64,000 bases of DNA from Rhodocollybia butyracea (Eukaryota > Basidiomycota > Agaricomycetes > Agaricales > Omphalotaceae). The stretch spans positions 178,378-242,377 of the forward strand of contig JADNRY010000078.1 of the NCBI GenBank assembly GCA_015501585.1, in the 5' to 3' direction. The notes below the pieces were generated by a model. That model did not search any database. It had not been told where the DNA came from and saw nothing but the letters and a program-made list of their open reading frames with translations. Shown here piece after piece: positions 21,733 through 33,512 of this stretch (position 1 is the first letter of the stretch; each line of letters starts with the position of its first letter). The translations under genes and the position numbers were made by a program.

Positions 21733-24700
21733 TGATAGTGGGGAAGTGGGAAGCACTTCGTCAATTTTCTTCAAGTACTGACTCGCTGTGAAACTATAAG
21801 CCCTTAAATATTTAAATATCCAGCTCCAAGCGCCTTCGTATATCGCGGCTCCGTAGACACGTCGGATTCATTGTGCTCTGACTAGTATCGACTCGTCACT
21901 CACGCACTCATGCACTCGGGTATATAGATATTATTTGGCATATTATTATTATGATTATATAAATAGCCATCTCTGCGATGTGATTCAAGAAGCGCCTTTA
22001 GGAGATTTCAAAAAACCGGTAGTTCGTACCGAGCCTCTTGGCGCCAAAGTCGTGCGAGTATGCGCAAGTGTAGGCGCAAGCAAGCAATGGTCATGGGGCC
22101 AGAGGGGGGCAGGCGGCCCTATATCCGTAGAGTTGGAATGTGTCTCATGACCTGGACCCTGAAGATCAGCTTCAAGTTTGGCTCAACAACGTGTTAGCGT
22201 GGACATCAGCGAGTTCTCAGTTGAGATCTCTTCAACTTAGCCGGCGGCAGTCAATGACCTCGAATCTCTTGCGAAGATTTACACCCACGCAGAGTGTAAT
22301 CACGTCGGACCGTTTTTTGTCATCCCCGCTCATCGGATAACTCGTTTCTGACTTGGTTGCATTGGAGTTCATCATATTTTGATATGTATGATTCTTTTTT
22401 GCGGGAGAACTTGGCTTGTGCGGTGGAACGGGGGGTTTTCTAGAAACAGAGGTAGATAGGTACATCCACGGAGTTCTACGGTGACTTTCTCTGCGAGTAC
22501 CGCTCTGTATCGCTCCAGCCTAGGCCTGTGGTCGACAGGTGCTATGGTTCAAGCTGGAACTGTCATTAAGTAGTACTGCGGATAGCGTGTTCACAATCGA
22601 ACTCGTTATCGAACTCGTTAATGCACAGGGTTCTGCACCTGCAGAAGTATACGTATGGCCTCGCGCGACCTAAACTGGATCTGGTTAGGTTGGATACTGA
22701 CAAATCGACTTGGAGACTTTTCATATCGCTAAGTTGCCTAGACTCATAACATGATTTTCTGCATGATCATAACGGCTTCGTTGGTCTTTTCCCTCGTAAG
22801 ATCACAGGTACTTACGTTGTCCATGCGGTAGACAAGATTGCCTTACACCACACCATTTTTTTCTAGTTTTTGGTTTTGTAGTTTGCTGTCTGGTGGAAGG
22901 AATTAGAATAAATTTAAGCCAGTCCAAACGTTGACGTTGAAGCTAATTGAAGCTTCAGTTTAAAGGGAGGTCAAAGCGACCTTTAGAGTCCCGATTAGGA
23001 GATGTTACATTTTTTTGCTTATCTATAGCATACTCGTAACTCTTCAAGTTCTTCCTTGTCTTTGTACGGGTTGTTTGAACGAAGTGCTCACACAGTACTC
23101 GTTTGTTAGTAATCAACAACAAGAGCTTTTTATATTATTACGAGTCCTGAATGTAATGAAGGCTCGTCCTTATGGCCGGTTTCGCGTGGGAATTTTGTCC
23201 CAATTGGGGCTGATCTTGCCCAAATTTGGGAGAATCGTTTCACCATATTTAGAAATGTCAAAGCGCCCGTCATGTGACTCCGTGGATTTATCGGCGTTCC
23301 CATTTTCGCTTACGCCGCTTACCGTCACACTGCTTCCTTTGTGTGCTGCTGCAAATTTCAAAAGTACACTTGAACCCTACCCTAAGCTTTTTGATACTTA
23401 ATTGCCAAGTGCAAACCTCTTGCCATGCAGGGTCGACTGCAGTTATCAGTGCCTGCCAGAGGTTAAACAAGCAATTTCCGCTTAAAGTCCTGATTTTCTG
23501 ACAATCCTTGCACTGTCAGTGTTTGTTATTGACTTTTCAGAATCTCAGGCTGATTCCGCAGCATGGACCTTTTACTGGATGCGCTGGGATTATTGTTACC
23601 TTTTCCATACTTATGAAATCTCAAACTAGCGTCTTGCAGGACTCGTACCTGCCACATGCTTGGCGTGGTGGCCCACACTCGCAAGTACTTCATCACTGAG
23701 ATTCAAATTATTATTGTCCTGCCCCATTTTGGCTCTATAGCGAATATCAAACAACCTCTTTAGCTCAAAATATATACTCTATCCTTCATCCCAAAATCTC
23801 AAAACTTTACAATGGGCCAGGAGGACTTAGTATCATTGATGGCACTATTTCACCTCCTGCTCCTGGGAATTTACCAGCGGAGTCAAGATTGGAATGAAGG
23901 ATTATGAACTCATTGAAGACCCATAAAACCCAATGAACATGCGTATTATGATGATTACCAGCTCTTAAATCTACCTTTTCGCGTAGCGGATACGTCGCCA
24001 GATTGTGCGTGTCTACAATAAGCGCCATATGATATTCCGATACCACAAAAGGAAATCTGAATGTTAGCTTCTTGAAGAATATACTGGGGTTATTCAAGTA
24101 TCGATAGAGTGAGTTATAGTTTGTACAAAGCTGAATGAGCATACCATGTGCCATGGCTGGGAATAGTCTGATACTGTGGTTGCACCTCCCTTGGCCACTC
24201 ACTTGAAAAATTGATGTAGAGTCGATTTGCGGAACAGATCATCTCGAGTTTTGTTTATTAGAGCTTTCGCGAATGTCTTCCCGGTAGCTGAACGGCTTAT
24301 TGAAAGGTATTTGTGCAACACGCCGCAGCCTCTCCTTTGGCTTCCTCATCCTCGTTCCCTTCAACTCCTTCATTTTGGGGACCCAACTGATTGTTATTCT
24401 CCATGTGCGACGCCGTTTGACTGTGTAGTACAATGTGAGGAGGTGATCGTCCCTTTGAGCTAGTGTACTGATCATAGTTGGTCGTTGTGGATCATGCAGC
24501 ATGAAAAGATAGTTCATAGAAAAACAGCAAATCTGATATTTTATCTGAGAGCTCGCAGTCAAGCTAGACAAACAGAAAACTCGATTCTACCGCAGCTCTC
24601 AGGTGAAAAGTACAGAGGATGATAAGACCATCGAGAGTCGTAGGGATAGTATCCAAGAGCCACAAACCTGAACCGATGGAGAGCACAATGCGATTTTGCG

Positions 24701-24824
24701 TAAGCTGACCATCGGTGGAGGAGTGCTGCATTAAGCGTGAGTATTACCCTGATTAAATTGCTATAAACATTCCACAAGACAAATCGAATAAGTAGAAATT
24801 GCGTGAGTCCAATCCGTCGTTACT
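21733..24824. other. Long intergenic region, no secure gene
   Basis: About 3.1 kb without a recognisable gene. Short open frames exist on both strands (for example minus-strand text THVHWVLWVFNEF near 23900-23940), but none has family signal or consistent splice sites. It holds a dispersed repeat at 23129-23290. The bases after 21733 form the CoA-transferase promoter, with an AT-rich block (TATATAGATATTATTTGG...) near 21920-21960. Confidence 0.5.
23129..23290 (-). repeat. Dispersed repeat, copy of 35480-35626
   Basis: Read on the minus strand this matches 35480-35626. Shared words include GCGCTTTGACATT, AATTGGGA.AAAATTC and a 20-base end, CATTACATTCAGGACTCGTA. The identical terminus at both places suggests the end of one mobile element. 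Confidence 0.7.
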
Positions 24825-27800
24825 TCACTCCCAAACCAAGTCGGGAGGCTGGGCATCACCTGTCAGTTCAACCTTGCCCTTTTCATTCATCTCAGCATTC
24901 TCAGTGCTAGTATCGATGCCCTTGTCCAAACAGGCCCTTTTCTCTTCCTGCGCCAGCCCGTGCCTATCGTTTGCTATCCAAATCGTTCTCTGAGGACGAG
25001 ACGCAGCAGGGTGCGCAAACCCGTACTCAGCTTCTGCAACAGGAGCAGGCCGATCCGGCGTCGGTGTGATTTCCTCGTGGTCTAACCTGCCTTCGTTGGA
25101 TGGGGAGTTATCGGATCGGAGTTTGAGCTGGTCATCATCAACGCTGGCACCGCGGACACCCTTGCCTTCAATATGCCCCATCTCGTGTTCGTCGCTCCGT
25201 ATACGGCTGCTTCCTTCTCCACGGTCGACAGAAGACGGTTCTTCCTCTTGGTACATCTTGTCAACCATGGAAAGAGGAAGAGCGTGCTCAAGTGGGTTGT
25301 ACATGTTGTTGATGATGATGTGGAAGAAGACCTGAAGTAGATAAATTTCAGTTCAAATATGATGTTGAAATACGCAGTCGGTTACTCACGGTGAGAATAA
25401 TCAACACGATCATAAGTGCGCCTTCGGGTATGGCGAGTTGCTTCTTGGTAGTTGGATTCTGGGCCAAGAAGAACAGCCCAGCCAGACATATTTGCTGTAC
25501 ATATAACCCCACGAAAATGTGCTGAACTGCTTTGGGGAAAAACAGCCCTCCAGTATCGGCACTGAGATCCTGCTGATACTGCCACAAAAAAAGATACTTG
25601 TAAAGCATATAAAATCCGAAGAACGTAGCGCATGCTAGACCATTGATAATCGGAGAGATAATGGCGTAACCGAGAGCTAAAGGACATGAGAATCGTAAAG
25701 ATCACTGAACCAGTAGAGGTGACATACTAATGACGACAAGAAGTGTCGTATTCGGGAACAGTGTGCCCCAGGCATCGCTTCGAAGACCGTACTTGATTCC
25801 CCAGATACTTCGGGGAGTACTAGATAGCAGATATAGCTTGGCATAGTAGATGATAAGTGGAACGATTTGTAAAAATCCTCCAGCAACACCCGAAAGACCT
25901 TGAAGGATGATGTATCTGCATGTCGAAAGTGAGATGGTGGTCAGGCGAACAGATAACAGATTCACACTCACGTAAGGAAAAAGATAGACGCTTTAGGAAG
26001 ACTGCTCGCCAAAATGTTGGGGGTGCTGGCTGGACTAGCCACAATCTGCTTGATAGACGCTATGAGACCTGAAGCAAGGGTGATAATGAAGAAGGAATGC
26101 TAGAATCGCGGAAATTAGGGAGCGCCCATCAATATTATTCAAAATGGATACTCACGACGACTTGGAAAATGAAATATCTGGTCATCAAACTGAGCTCGAG
26201 GCCAGTGCGCTTGGGTATCCCTTCGAACTTCGCGAGTAGACGGAGAACGATGGGTAAAAGCATCATCAAGACCGCGAGCAATACCGGAGGAAGAATGCCC
26301 TGTTCATGATATTAATTAAATGTACCGGGTGAGACGACGTTACTCACGGAAATGATTCCAATAACGACAGGTGGTAAAGTACAGATCCAGGCAAGCCATT
26401 TCTGGCTGGTACAAACAGAATTGATGTTGGAGATTACACCGATAAAGGCGACTGTACGAACGAAGGTTAGCTTGTATGGTGTAAACCAGGCAAGGTAAAC
26501 ATACCGGGTATACTCCAAAAGACGATCAAAGCGATAGTGATGGCCCAACTGATAACGAAGCGAATTTGCATCTCATACGGATTCAACGCCAAGTTGCTCC
26601 AGATGACATCGCTGGGGGCGACTTCGACATATCGGCGACTCATTCGGTAGGGCTCATGGTGGATCAGAGCTTGGCCAGCCAACTGCGCAGAGATTTGGTT
26701 CCGGAACGTGATGAAGGCGCTGCTGACAACGGGATAAACCTCGTCGTTGGATTCTGCCTCCGTGTCCGCCTCTGTCTCCGTCTGGGCATGTTCCTCTTCC
26801 AGATGTTCAGCGTCTACCTTCCTGTTCTTCCGTCTAACAACGTTGCTGACTTTGTCAACTGTTCCAATGATGCCTCTTTGACCACCAAATCCGCCGTCGC
26901 CGTCCGAGGGATGGAAACTGTATCGATTTTCAGGATTGTAACCGGGAATCTTAGCACGCCCGGCTTCGAGAATCTCATTGCAGACACGGATTTCAGAGCG
27001 AGCCCACTCAATCGAATCGACCTTTTTGCCAAATAGACCAAGGAAACCAAGCTTGTGCGTTGGCCGTTCATCTTCGGGGACAGTGAGAGATGAGGGCTGT
27101 GCTTCTGGATCTATTTACGACGGATCGCTGTGAGTGTACCGGGATATCAATCGGAAAAAAAAAGCCACCTTTCTCCTTGCCAGAAGACTCTTTTTCGGCC
27201 GCGAGTCGACGCTTGGCAGCGATCTTGAGCAACTTGTTCTCTGCGCCTTCGAGTTTGTTGCAGGCCGCTAAACGACGATCATAGATGTCTGGAAGTTCTT
27301 TGAGGTCCCTAGATGATACAGACACGAGGATTAACGGCATAAACTAAATGGCATCACCACAATTACCTATTTATCCAGATGTTTTTGACGCCACCGGGAA
27401 GTACATCGAAGACTTTGTGCAACGCTGCATGAGAGAGGTATTTTTGAGGTATGCCCGTGATGAGGACCGTGGTGGCCTGCACGCTCTTCGCGTGGGCAGG
27501 GTCCATAAGATGAGCTTGACGGGTCTTAAGCCAGTGTTGCATTTCCCGCCAGATAACAAAGAAAATCCAGACTATTGAAACGTAAGTCGAGAATGAAGGT
27601 GAGAAATAGAATATGACGACATACATGTAAACAGCCACGCCAAAATGATATGGGCGATATAGCGAAGAGGCTGGTCGGGAGAGACATTACCAAAAATAAA
27701 TCGGTTGAGCCCAGTGTTTCCTGCAACCGAAGTACCAACGCTATCGACGGGAAGGAGAACAATCCAAGAGATAACCCATATGGGTAGGAGGATGATGGCC

Positions 27801-28176
27801 ATCATGCGCAGATAGCGCGTATAGAAGTAGGCGTCAAGACCATTGGCAGCCTTAATTCGGTTAATATCAGATCTGTATACCGCCAGTGGCCATGAAAAAA
27901 TGCTTGTGAGGGTGAGAGCACGTCTTCCAGGCGGAGTGAGAGGTTCAATTCGTTTGGATTTCGGAGGAACGTAAGTTCGTGGCTCGTAAATCGCTTTGAA
28001 ATAAGGGCGAAGGAGGGTGAAGACGGCAATTTCTATCCCAGCAACGGCCGCGTTGAACACAAGCGCGGTGACGAACGTCGCTCTACCAAGTTTCAGTAAG
28101 TCAGACAGCCACAGCTAAAGAAAAAAAACGGAACGAACGTAGACGCAGACGTCGACGAGGAGTCTGAGCTAGACAT
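24825..28176 (-). CDS. CSC1/OSCA (DUF221) osmosensitive cation channel
   Basis: A long minus-strand gene with about a dozen exons, start MSSSDSSSTSAST at 28176 (GTTCGT donor at 28138) and stop at 24825. Blocks in order: an N-terminal helix (FVTALVFNAAVAGIEIAVFT), the RSN1 region LRPYFKAIYEPRTYVPP, RYLRMMAIILLPIWVISW, the cytosolic RNA-binding-like fold TTVLITGIP...VKNIWINRDLKEL, a charged loop, SAFITFRNQISAQLAGQ, PSDVIWSNLAL, then the 7TM DUF221 core (AFIGVISNINSV, LARFEG-like KFEGIPKRTG, GLSGVAGGFLQIVPLIIYY, GYAIISPIINGLA, WQYQQDLSADTGGLFFPKA). The last ~150 residues are an acidic tail. These proteins form mechanosensitive or osmosensitive Ca2+-permeable channels in plasma or vacuolar membranes. 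No break seen. Confidence 0.9.
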
Positions 28177-29534
28177 GGCGGTAGAAAGGAAAAAGGGGTG
28201 CTGGCGTCCATTTTAAGCACCGAACCAAAATAATTTAGTCACTGGTGTGCGTCATAGTGTGGGAAAATAACTTTGATGGCGACGCACCTAAAGTTTTATT
28301 TCCCGAGTGCAAATCTGCTAATGCAGGGTTGATTGAAGAACAACATCAGTTGAATCAACCAAGAATGCCACAAAATACGGTAGTTTCTGCCACCGACGCC
28401 TACACTGGCACTGGGCAGAGACTTTGGCTGTGTGGACGGTACTTCGAGCTGCCGCACTGCAGCTTGAAGATAGACCGACAGCTTGCTTGCCCATCATCCT
28501 CCTTGAAGCAGTCCTTCATTAATATTTGTCCTTTCAAGCTCCGCAAAGCACTAATATATCAATCCAAACAGCCTTTGATTAGACTAAGACAAGCTAAGAC
28601 ACTATCGAACACGTTCCTTTGTACTTTGCTATACTCTCGAACATCCGCACTAAATAAATTCGCTGCTTCTTCCGAGGTCTCTCATACTATCAATTCGCGC
28701 AAATTCTCGCTGGCATTTCAACACGCACAACTGCAAAATACCCTTCAACCCCAATGTCAGCTCCTAACCGTTCGCGTTAATCCTTGATCTTTGACAAACT
28801 TCAGGGTAAGATATTATTTAATTTGGACAGTTCTAATTGTCTCCTATTATTATCCCTCGTGTGGTCTGTCCATCTCGATGTGATCCGAGTGTCAATGACT
28901 ATCTGCCAGTGTGACCATCGACAACAGTCGATAACACCCCATGGCCCATGACGAGTCTACTCTCACAATAGATATCAGAGGGGATTTTCACAGTCCCTGG
29001 AAGAAGTGTAAGGAACAGCCCAGAACTGTCGATAGCCTTGCTCCAGCCCTCTCCAGCCTCATCTAATTTCACCCAATCGCTAATCCTCCTCCATAAGTTC
29101 AGGCTTACATAAGATTATCGACTGATCGAAGAAACTCGATGAATCAAAAAGTTTGGAGCCTGGTCAAAGCGTCTGCTATTAGATTTGCGAACAATGGCTG
29201 TGCAGCCTTGAGTCTAGACTCATCTGTAGGTGCTGCTGCCGCATAACTATTCGGCTTCACCTGCCACCATCAGTTGTTCCGTGCTGGTACATTGTACATT
29301 TGCTCGGGCAAATTTTTAAAAGCCCTCTTGCTCTTGAATAGTGTTTTGAATCCGAATTACAATAGATTATTTACAATTGCAAGTACAAACTTTAGTATTC
29401 AAGCTTCAAAAGACCTCAAAAAACCTCCATATAATTGGAACAGAATCTTGGTATAATTGGTATTATTGGATCAAAACCCGAATTTGATTAGATCCCGCGT
29501 GGACGCCTACAACAGTCTACAACCTACTACACTC
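28177..29534. other. Intergenic stretch, no gene recognised
   Basis: An unusually long open frame (28245-28787, +, 180 codons) begins only with GTG and has no family signal or codon-position pattern that convinces me. The rest has nothing I can support. It separates the 5' end of the channel gene from the 3' end of the amylase gene. Confidence 0.5.
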
Positions 29535-31942
29535 CTACGAGGCTTTCCCAAAATCCTCTCTACCAGCAGCAACCTTCTTCACCCACACACTAACGCTCAT
29601 CGCAGAACACTTGAACTCGGCCCAGCCATCCTCGCCGACGGTAACCTCTCCCTCGCACCATCCGAGCAAATCGGTCCACGTTTCGTTGGCGTGCTCCTAA
29701 AACAGTACATAGAAAAAGGTCGGGAACCAATTCGGCCATCAGAGCAATAAAACGCACCTTTCCGACTTCCATTCGCTTAAAGCTATTATATAGATATAGA
29801 TATGGATATGGATATGGAAAGTCATCAGCGCTCCTCATCCGTTCAAGTCGACTCAATGATCAATACACACCCTTCGCCACCATTACATAGAACCACAGCA
29901 CAACCATCTCGTTTCTTGTCTCCTGTACGCACCCAGCTGCAATGAAAATCATCAGACATCGAAAGGAAAGCTCACAAGAGGATATGATTCAAGAAAGGAT
30001 TCAAGAAAAACTACCAACTCACCCAACGCAATTCATATGATCAAAGTAGTCTCTCGTTTCTCCATACGCGTAAAGCTTCCTAGCGCGAATAAGGTCTTCA
30101 AGCTGAGAAACGGGTTGCTGGGGATTACCCTTGGGGCCAGCGGTACCGTAGAGGTCGCCCCAGAATACGCAACTGTTGTCAGATGTAAGTATCCCCATAT
30201 GGGTTATGGGTGAGATGCGACAAACGGATATCCATCTGGCCTGAGCAAAATCAACGCATACGCGAGCGGTTTGAACGTCGGTGAGACCCAGCTCTCAAGG
30301 GCTTGCCCGACTTGCTGTTTACGAACAAAAACTAGTAAATATCGGTTCAAGGCGAACAAGATCCGTGTACCGACCGTGCTAGAAATCAGCTCATATTCAG
30401 CAAACTGTTACTCGGAAGATACGATGGAGGACAAAACATACTCGTGATTGTCCACCAAAGTAACGGCATCTATAGGTCTCTTCTGCAGCACCGTCCCATC
30501 CCAAATCTTTCTCATATCATATTCCGCGCCACGATCGCCCGCTTCCTTGAAATTATAGTGCAAAGGTGTATCGAAGAGGCTGAACTAAAGGGGTATCCGG
30601 AACGAACAAAAGAATTGTTTGAGTACCAGTTGATCAAGAAGATGCATATACGTGCTCCAAAATAGCACGCATGTGGCGTGATGGTGTGAATGTTCACACC
30701 TGGGTATCCAATGCCGCGAGGTACTCCCCCAGATCCTCGGACGAATCTTTCCAAAATTCCCCCACTGCGAACATGCTGGGTTTGTCCACGGTATCGTCGG
30801 CGCGGATGGCTTTCACGAAATCGGCGATAAAGTCCCGGTCGATGTGCTGTTGTAGATGAAAACGTGAGATGTAGCGTGGAACGTAGGAGGAGAAGCGGAA
30901 GCGAAACCATACCTTCACAGCATCAAAGCGGAAACCCGCTGCACCCAGCTCTTTGAGAGCCCATTTCCCCCATTTGATGATATCTTCGCGTGCGTCTGGG
31001 TGTTTGTGATCTATATCGGCACCCACTTTTCAAGATTCGGTTAGCCAAAAGATCGGTTTACAGATCTGAGAGACGCACTCAGGTAATCATAATTTTGGTT
31101 CTCATTATCGACGCCTTCGGCCCAACTTTTTCCATCCCCATGGATCCGGTATATAGATTTCTTCTGGTTCTCGTCGTTGTAGTCCACACCGGTAAAATGG
31201 TTGAAGTTCATTTTGAAGGCGCTGTACTATATGCGAGCGTAGAGAATCAGTATCGCTCCGAACGATTATCCAAACGACGATACCTTGTCACCACGACCAG
31301 GAAAGTCGAAACCTGTCCACCCCTAAAGAATACAAAGGTCGAATAAGCCACGGTGAGCCAAATACGAATGTACGCGTACCTTGATGTCATACAGTTCCGA
31401 AATCTCCTTCGTTCTATCGTTGTCGTCGACTTCGATAGCACCAAAAGTTTCAATCCGATCTGCTCCAAAGCGATGATTCAAAACCGCGTCTATATATGTG
31501 ACAATTCCATGTTCCTTTGCCTTCTTGACAACTTCGACCAGTTCTTCCTTTGTTCCATACTTGGTCCTTCGTCCACCTTTCTGGTCGAATTCACCCAGGT
31601 CATACAAGTCGTACACGTCGTATCCGACGGATTCTTGTCCTGCAGCTTTCGTTGGGGCTAAGTCAGGGTTTCAGTATTGGTTAACGCGTTCTTTTGTTGA
31701 AAAACTGGAACGCACGCGGAATCCACATCGCAGTTATACCGATATCAGCCAATTTGGGTGCAAGACGCGTCAGTTTCTTCCAATGGACACCTTTTCCTTC
31801 AGAGTACCACTCGAATGCTTGGAACTGGGCAGTATCGAAAGACAAAGTATGAGGACGAATTGCAAAAAGACGTATGGAATCAAAGAACCATTGTGTAGTT
31901 GTGGTCCTTGCCAGAGTACTTGGCGTTTGCGTCTGCGGACAT
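29535..31942 (-). CDS. GH13 alpha-amylase, cytosolic bacterial-type
   Basis: 508 aa in 14 exons: 31942-31889, 31824-31716, 31657-31380, 31322-31284, 31226-31079, 31025-30913, 30846-30700, 30584-30442, 30378-30375, 30314-30226, 30172-30023, 29936-29871, 29782-29758 and 29696-29535. All phases agree. It hydrolyses alpha-1,4 glucans. Family regions: FQAFEWYSEGKGVHWKKL, YIDAVLNHRFGAD, GFRFDAVKHI (nucleophile Asp), FAVGEFW (acid/base Glu), LVDNHDTQ (third Asp), DGYPCVFWGDLYG, and a C-terminal beta domain ending VWVKK. No signal peptide (MSADANAKYSGKDHNYTM), so it is probably intracellular and acts on glycogen or maltodextrin. Exon 9 is only 4 nt and completes the catalytic DNHDT motif. An intron (29783-29870) holds a TATAGATATGGA simple repeat at ~29785-29818. 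Confidence 0.92.
29785..29818. repeat. Simple ATATAG/ATATGG repeat in an amylase intron
   Basis: About 34 bases of hexamer-like TATAGA/TATGGA units lie inside the short intron between amylase exons 12 and 13. Confidence 0.8.
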
Positions 31943-32075
31943 TCTTTGATATCGCGCTCGATGAGTCGAGTTCGAAAAGGTGGGGGTCAACAAGGAAGAA
32001 TAGTTTTCTCGATACTCGCCTTTATAAAAGAAAAAGTGTAGCAACTCGTCGTCATACAATGACGTCGTCTTTTTC

Positions 32076-33065
32076 CTATATTACTTCTTTAACAACACCG
32101 ACAACTTCGTTGATCTTTAGTCTACCCAACGTTGCCCGTCCTCGCTCTACCCAACAATCCAGAACAACATTCTGGTCGAACCACCGATCACCAATAACTC
32201 CGCCCGGAAACGATGGTTCACTTTCTTTACCACAAAGAATAATTCCGCCACTCTGAAGCCATGCAGCGACGTCTTTCTCGTGCTCTAGAGCATCAAGAAT
32301 ACCGATGACAGCGAGCAGAGTATCATCGTATCGGTCAGGTTGCTTCTGCTTTTCCGCATCGTTAACACGAAGGTTCGACCGCAGTCTCTCAGCCAACTTG
32401 GAAATGTCGAACTCTGGTTCCTTTATCGCTGGATTTTTCCTTAGAGCTGGCACAACACGCATGTCATGTCTACGCTCTTCCTCTCCATATTCTTTGATGA
32501 ACAAGTGGTTCCATGGCTGAAGATTTGCCTTGTCCGTAGAATCATCGATGAGGAGCGTGTTCTGAGCTGAGAATGTAGGGAAAGCATTCCAAATCTTAGT
32601 GAGATCCTTGACTGTCTTGGATTTCTTTTCTGTAAAAAACGTGTTCATGTAGCTTCTGATAAAAAGTTGAAGCTACTCACTATACTTGTCCGGAGTCAAA
32701 TCAAGCGTATCTCTCGCCCAAGTAGCTTTCAGATTCTTTGTATAGTCCCCAAATACTCGTTTTACCATATGATCGACACTGTGTGGTTGTGCGGAGCTCC
32801 AGACCATGGTATCAAGCCAGCGGCTTGTTTCGGGGTGGAAGAGGTATTCACGAAATGGAGTCACGTATGGTCGTGAAAGCACAGTTCGGACATTGGTCCC
32901 TCCATTGTTTGATTTCTTGTATCTCGATGGGCGAAATAAAAGGGAGCCGTTGAGGTCCAAGACCAAGAGTTTACGTTCAGATGTAGAAAGAGCGTTGGTG
33001 GTCATGTTCCGGTGTTGACTGAACAAATTTGCCAATATACTGCGAGTGAGAACGGGTTTATTCAT
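32076..33065 (-). CDS. FCP1/NIF-like phosphatase-domain protein
   Basis: Two exons, 33065-32681 and 32629-32076, give 312 aa. Start MNKPVLTRSILANLF is basic and could act as a mitochondrial or other targeting piece; MTTNAL, 19 codons in, is an alternative start. HAD/FCP1 homology: KLLVLDLNGSLLFR (motif I), YVTPFREYLF, WLDTMVWSSAQPHSVD (motif II region), FPTFSAQNTLLIDDSTDKA (motif III/IV, adjacent Asp pair). Motif I is D-x-N-x-S where the classical phosphatase has D-x-D-x-T, so the general-acid Asp is replaced by Asn. It is likely a dephosphorylase-fold protein with altered or no catalysis. The C-terminal ~90 residues (AVIGILDALEHEKDVAAW...) look like a substrate- or partner-binding tail. It lies 134 bp upstream of the amylase start, same strand. 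Confidence 0.82.
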
Positions 33066-33246
33066 AAGCTCATCTAGTAAAAGTGAACCTTTAGTTAAAT
33101 AAGTCAAATGGAACAAAGGAAGAGCTCACAGCATAAATTTCTAATAGTAACCGAGAAAAGTACCAGCAGGAAGTGTACGTATCACGTGACCTAATATATC
33201 TAAGAAAAGAAAAGATCAATGTTCACTAGTTTGTTCCTAGCACAGC

Positions 33247-33342
33247 TCCCTGGCTGGGAGTCGAACCCAGCTTTCGCGCGATTTTAATTTCCAGTAAAGT
33301 CATAATGACAGGCGCGTGTACTAGCCGATATACTACCAGGGA
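33247..33342 (-). tRNA. tRNA-Asp (GTC) with a 25-nt intron
   Basis: Read on the minus strand: a 7-bp acceptor stem TCCCTGG/CCAGGGA, T-arm CTGGG-TTCGACT-CCCAG (good B box), anticodon stem CGCGC/GCGCG and loop CTGTCAC with GTC anticodon. A 25-nt AT-rich intron sits one base 3' of the anticodon and contains GAC, which can pair with the anticodon as usual for pre-tRNA introns. The mature length is 71 nt before CCA. Confidence 0.92.
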
Positions 33343-33512
33343 TATATTTTGTGGTGTCATATCTCTGTTGAAGGACACACCAGCACACACTAGCAGCTAG
33401 CTCAAGTTGTAAACTTGTACTGGCGGGGAAGCCTGCGCCTGACTTGAAGCTTTGAAACACAAGTCAGTGCGGTATGCGGTATCACCACACCTGTCTCTTA
33501 GAGGTCTCCTAC

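Noticed and set aside
22140..22470. Possible small gene with LQVWLNNVLAWTSASSQLRS
   Set aside because: Short, no splice-consistent extension and no family recognised.
23015..23401. 128-codon open frame on the plus strand
   Set aside because: No ATG at the head, and half of it lies over the dispersed repeat in the opposite sense.
28245..28787. 180-codon open frame on the plus strand
   Set aside because: It starts only at GTG, has no family signal, shows no coding-like composition and lies head-on to the channel gene promoter; probably chance.
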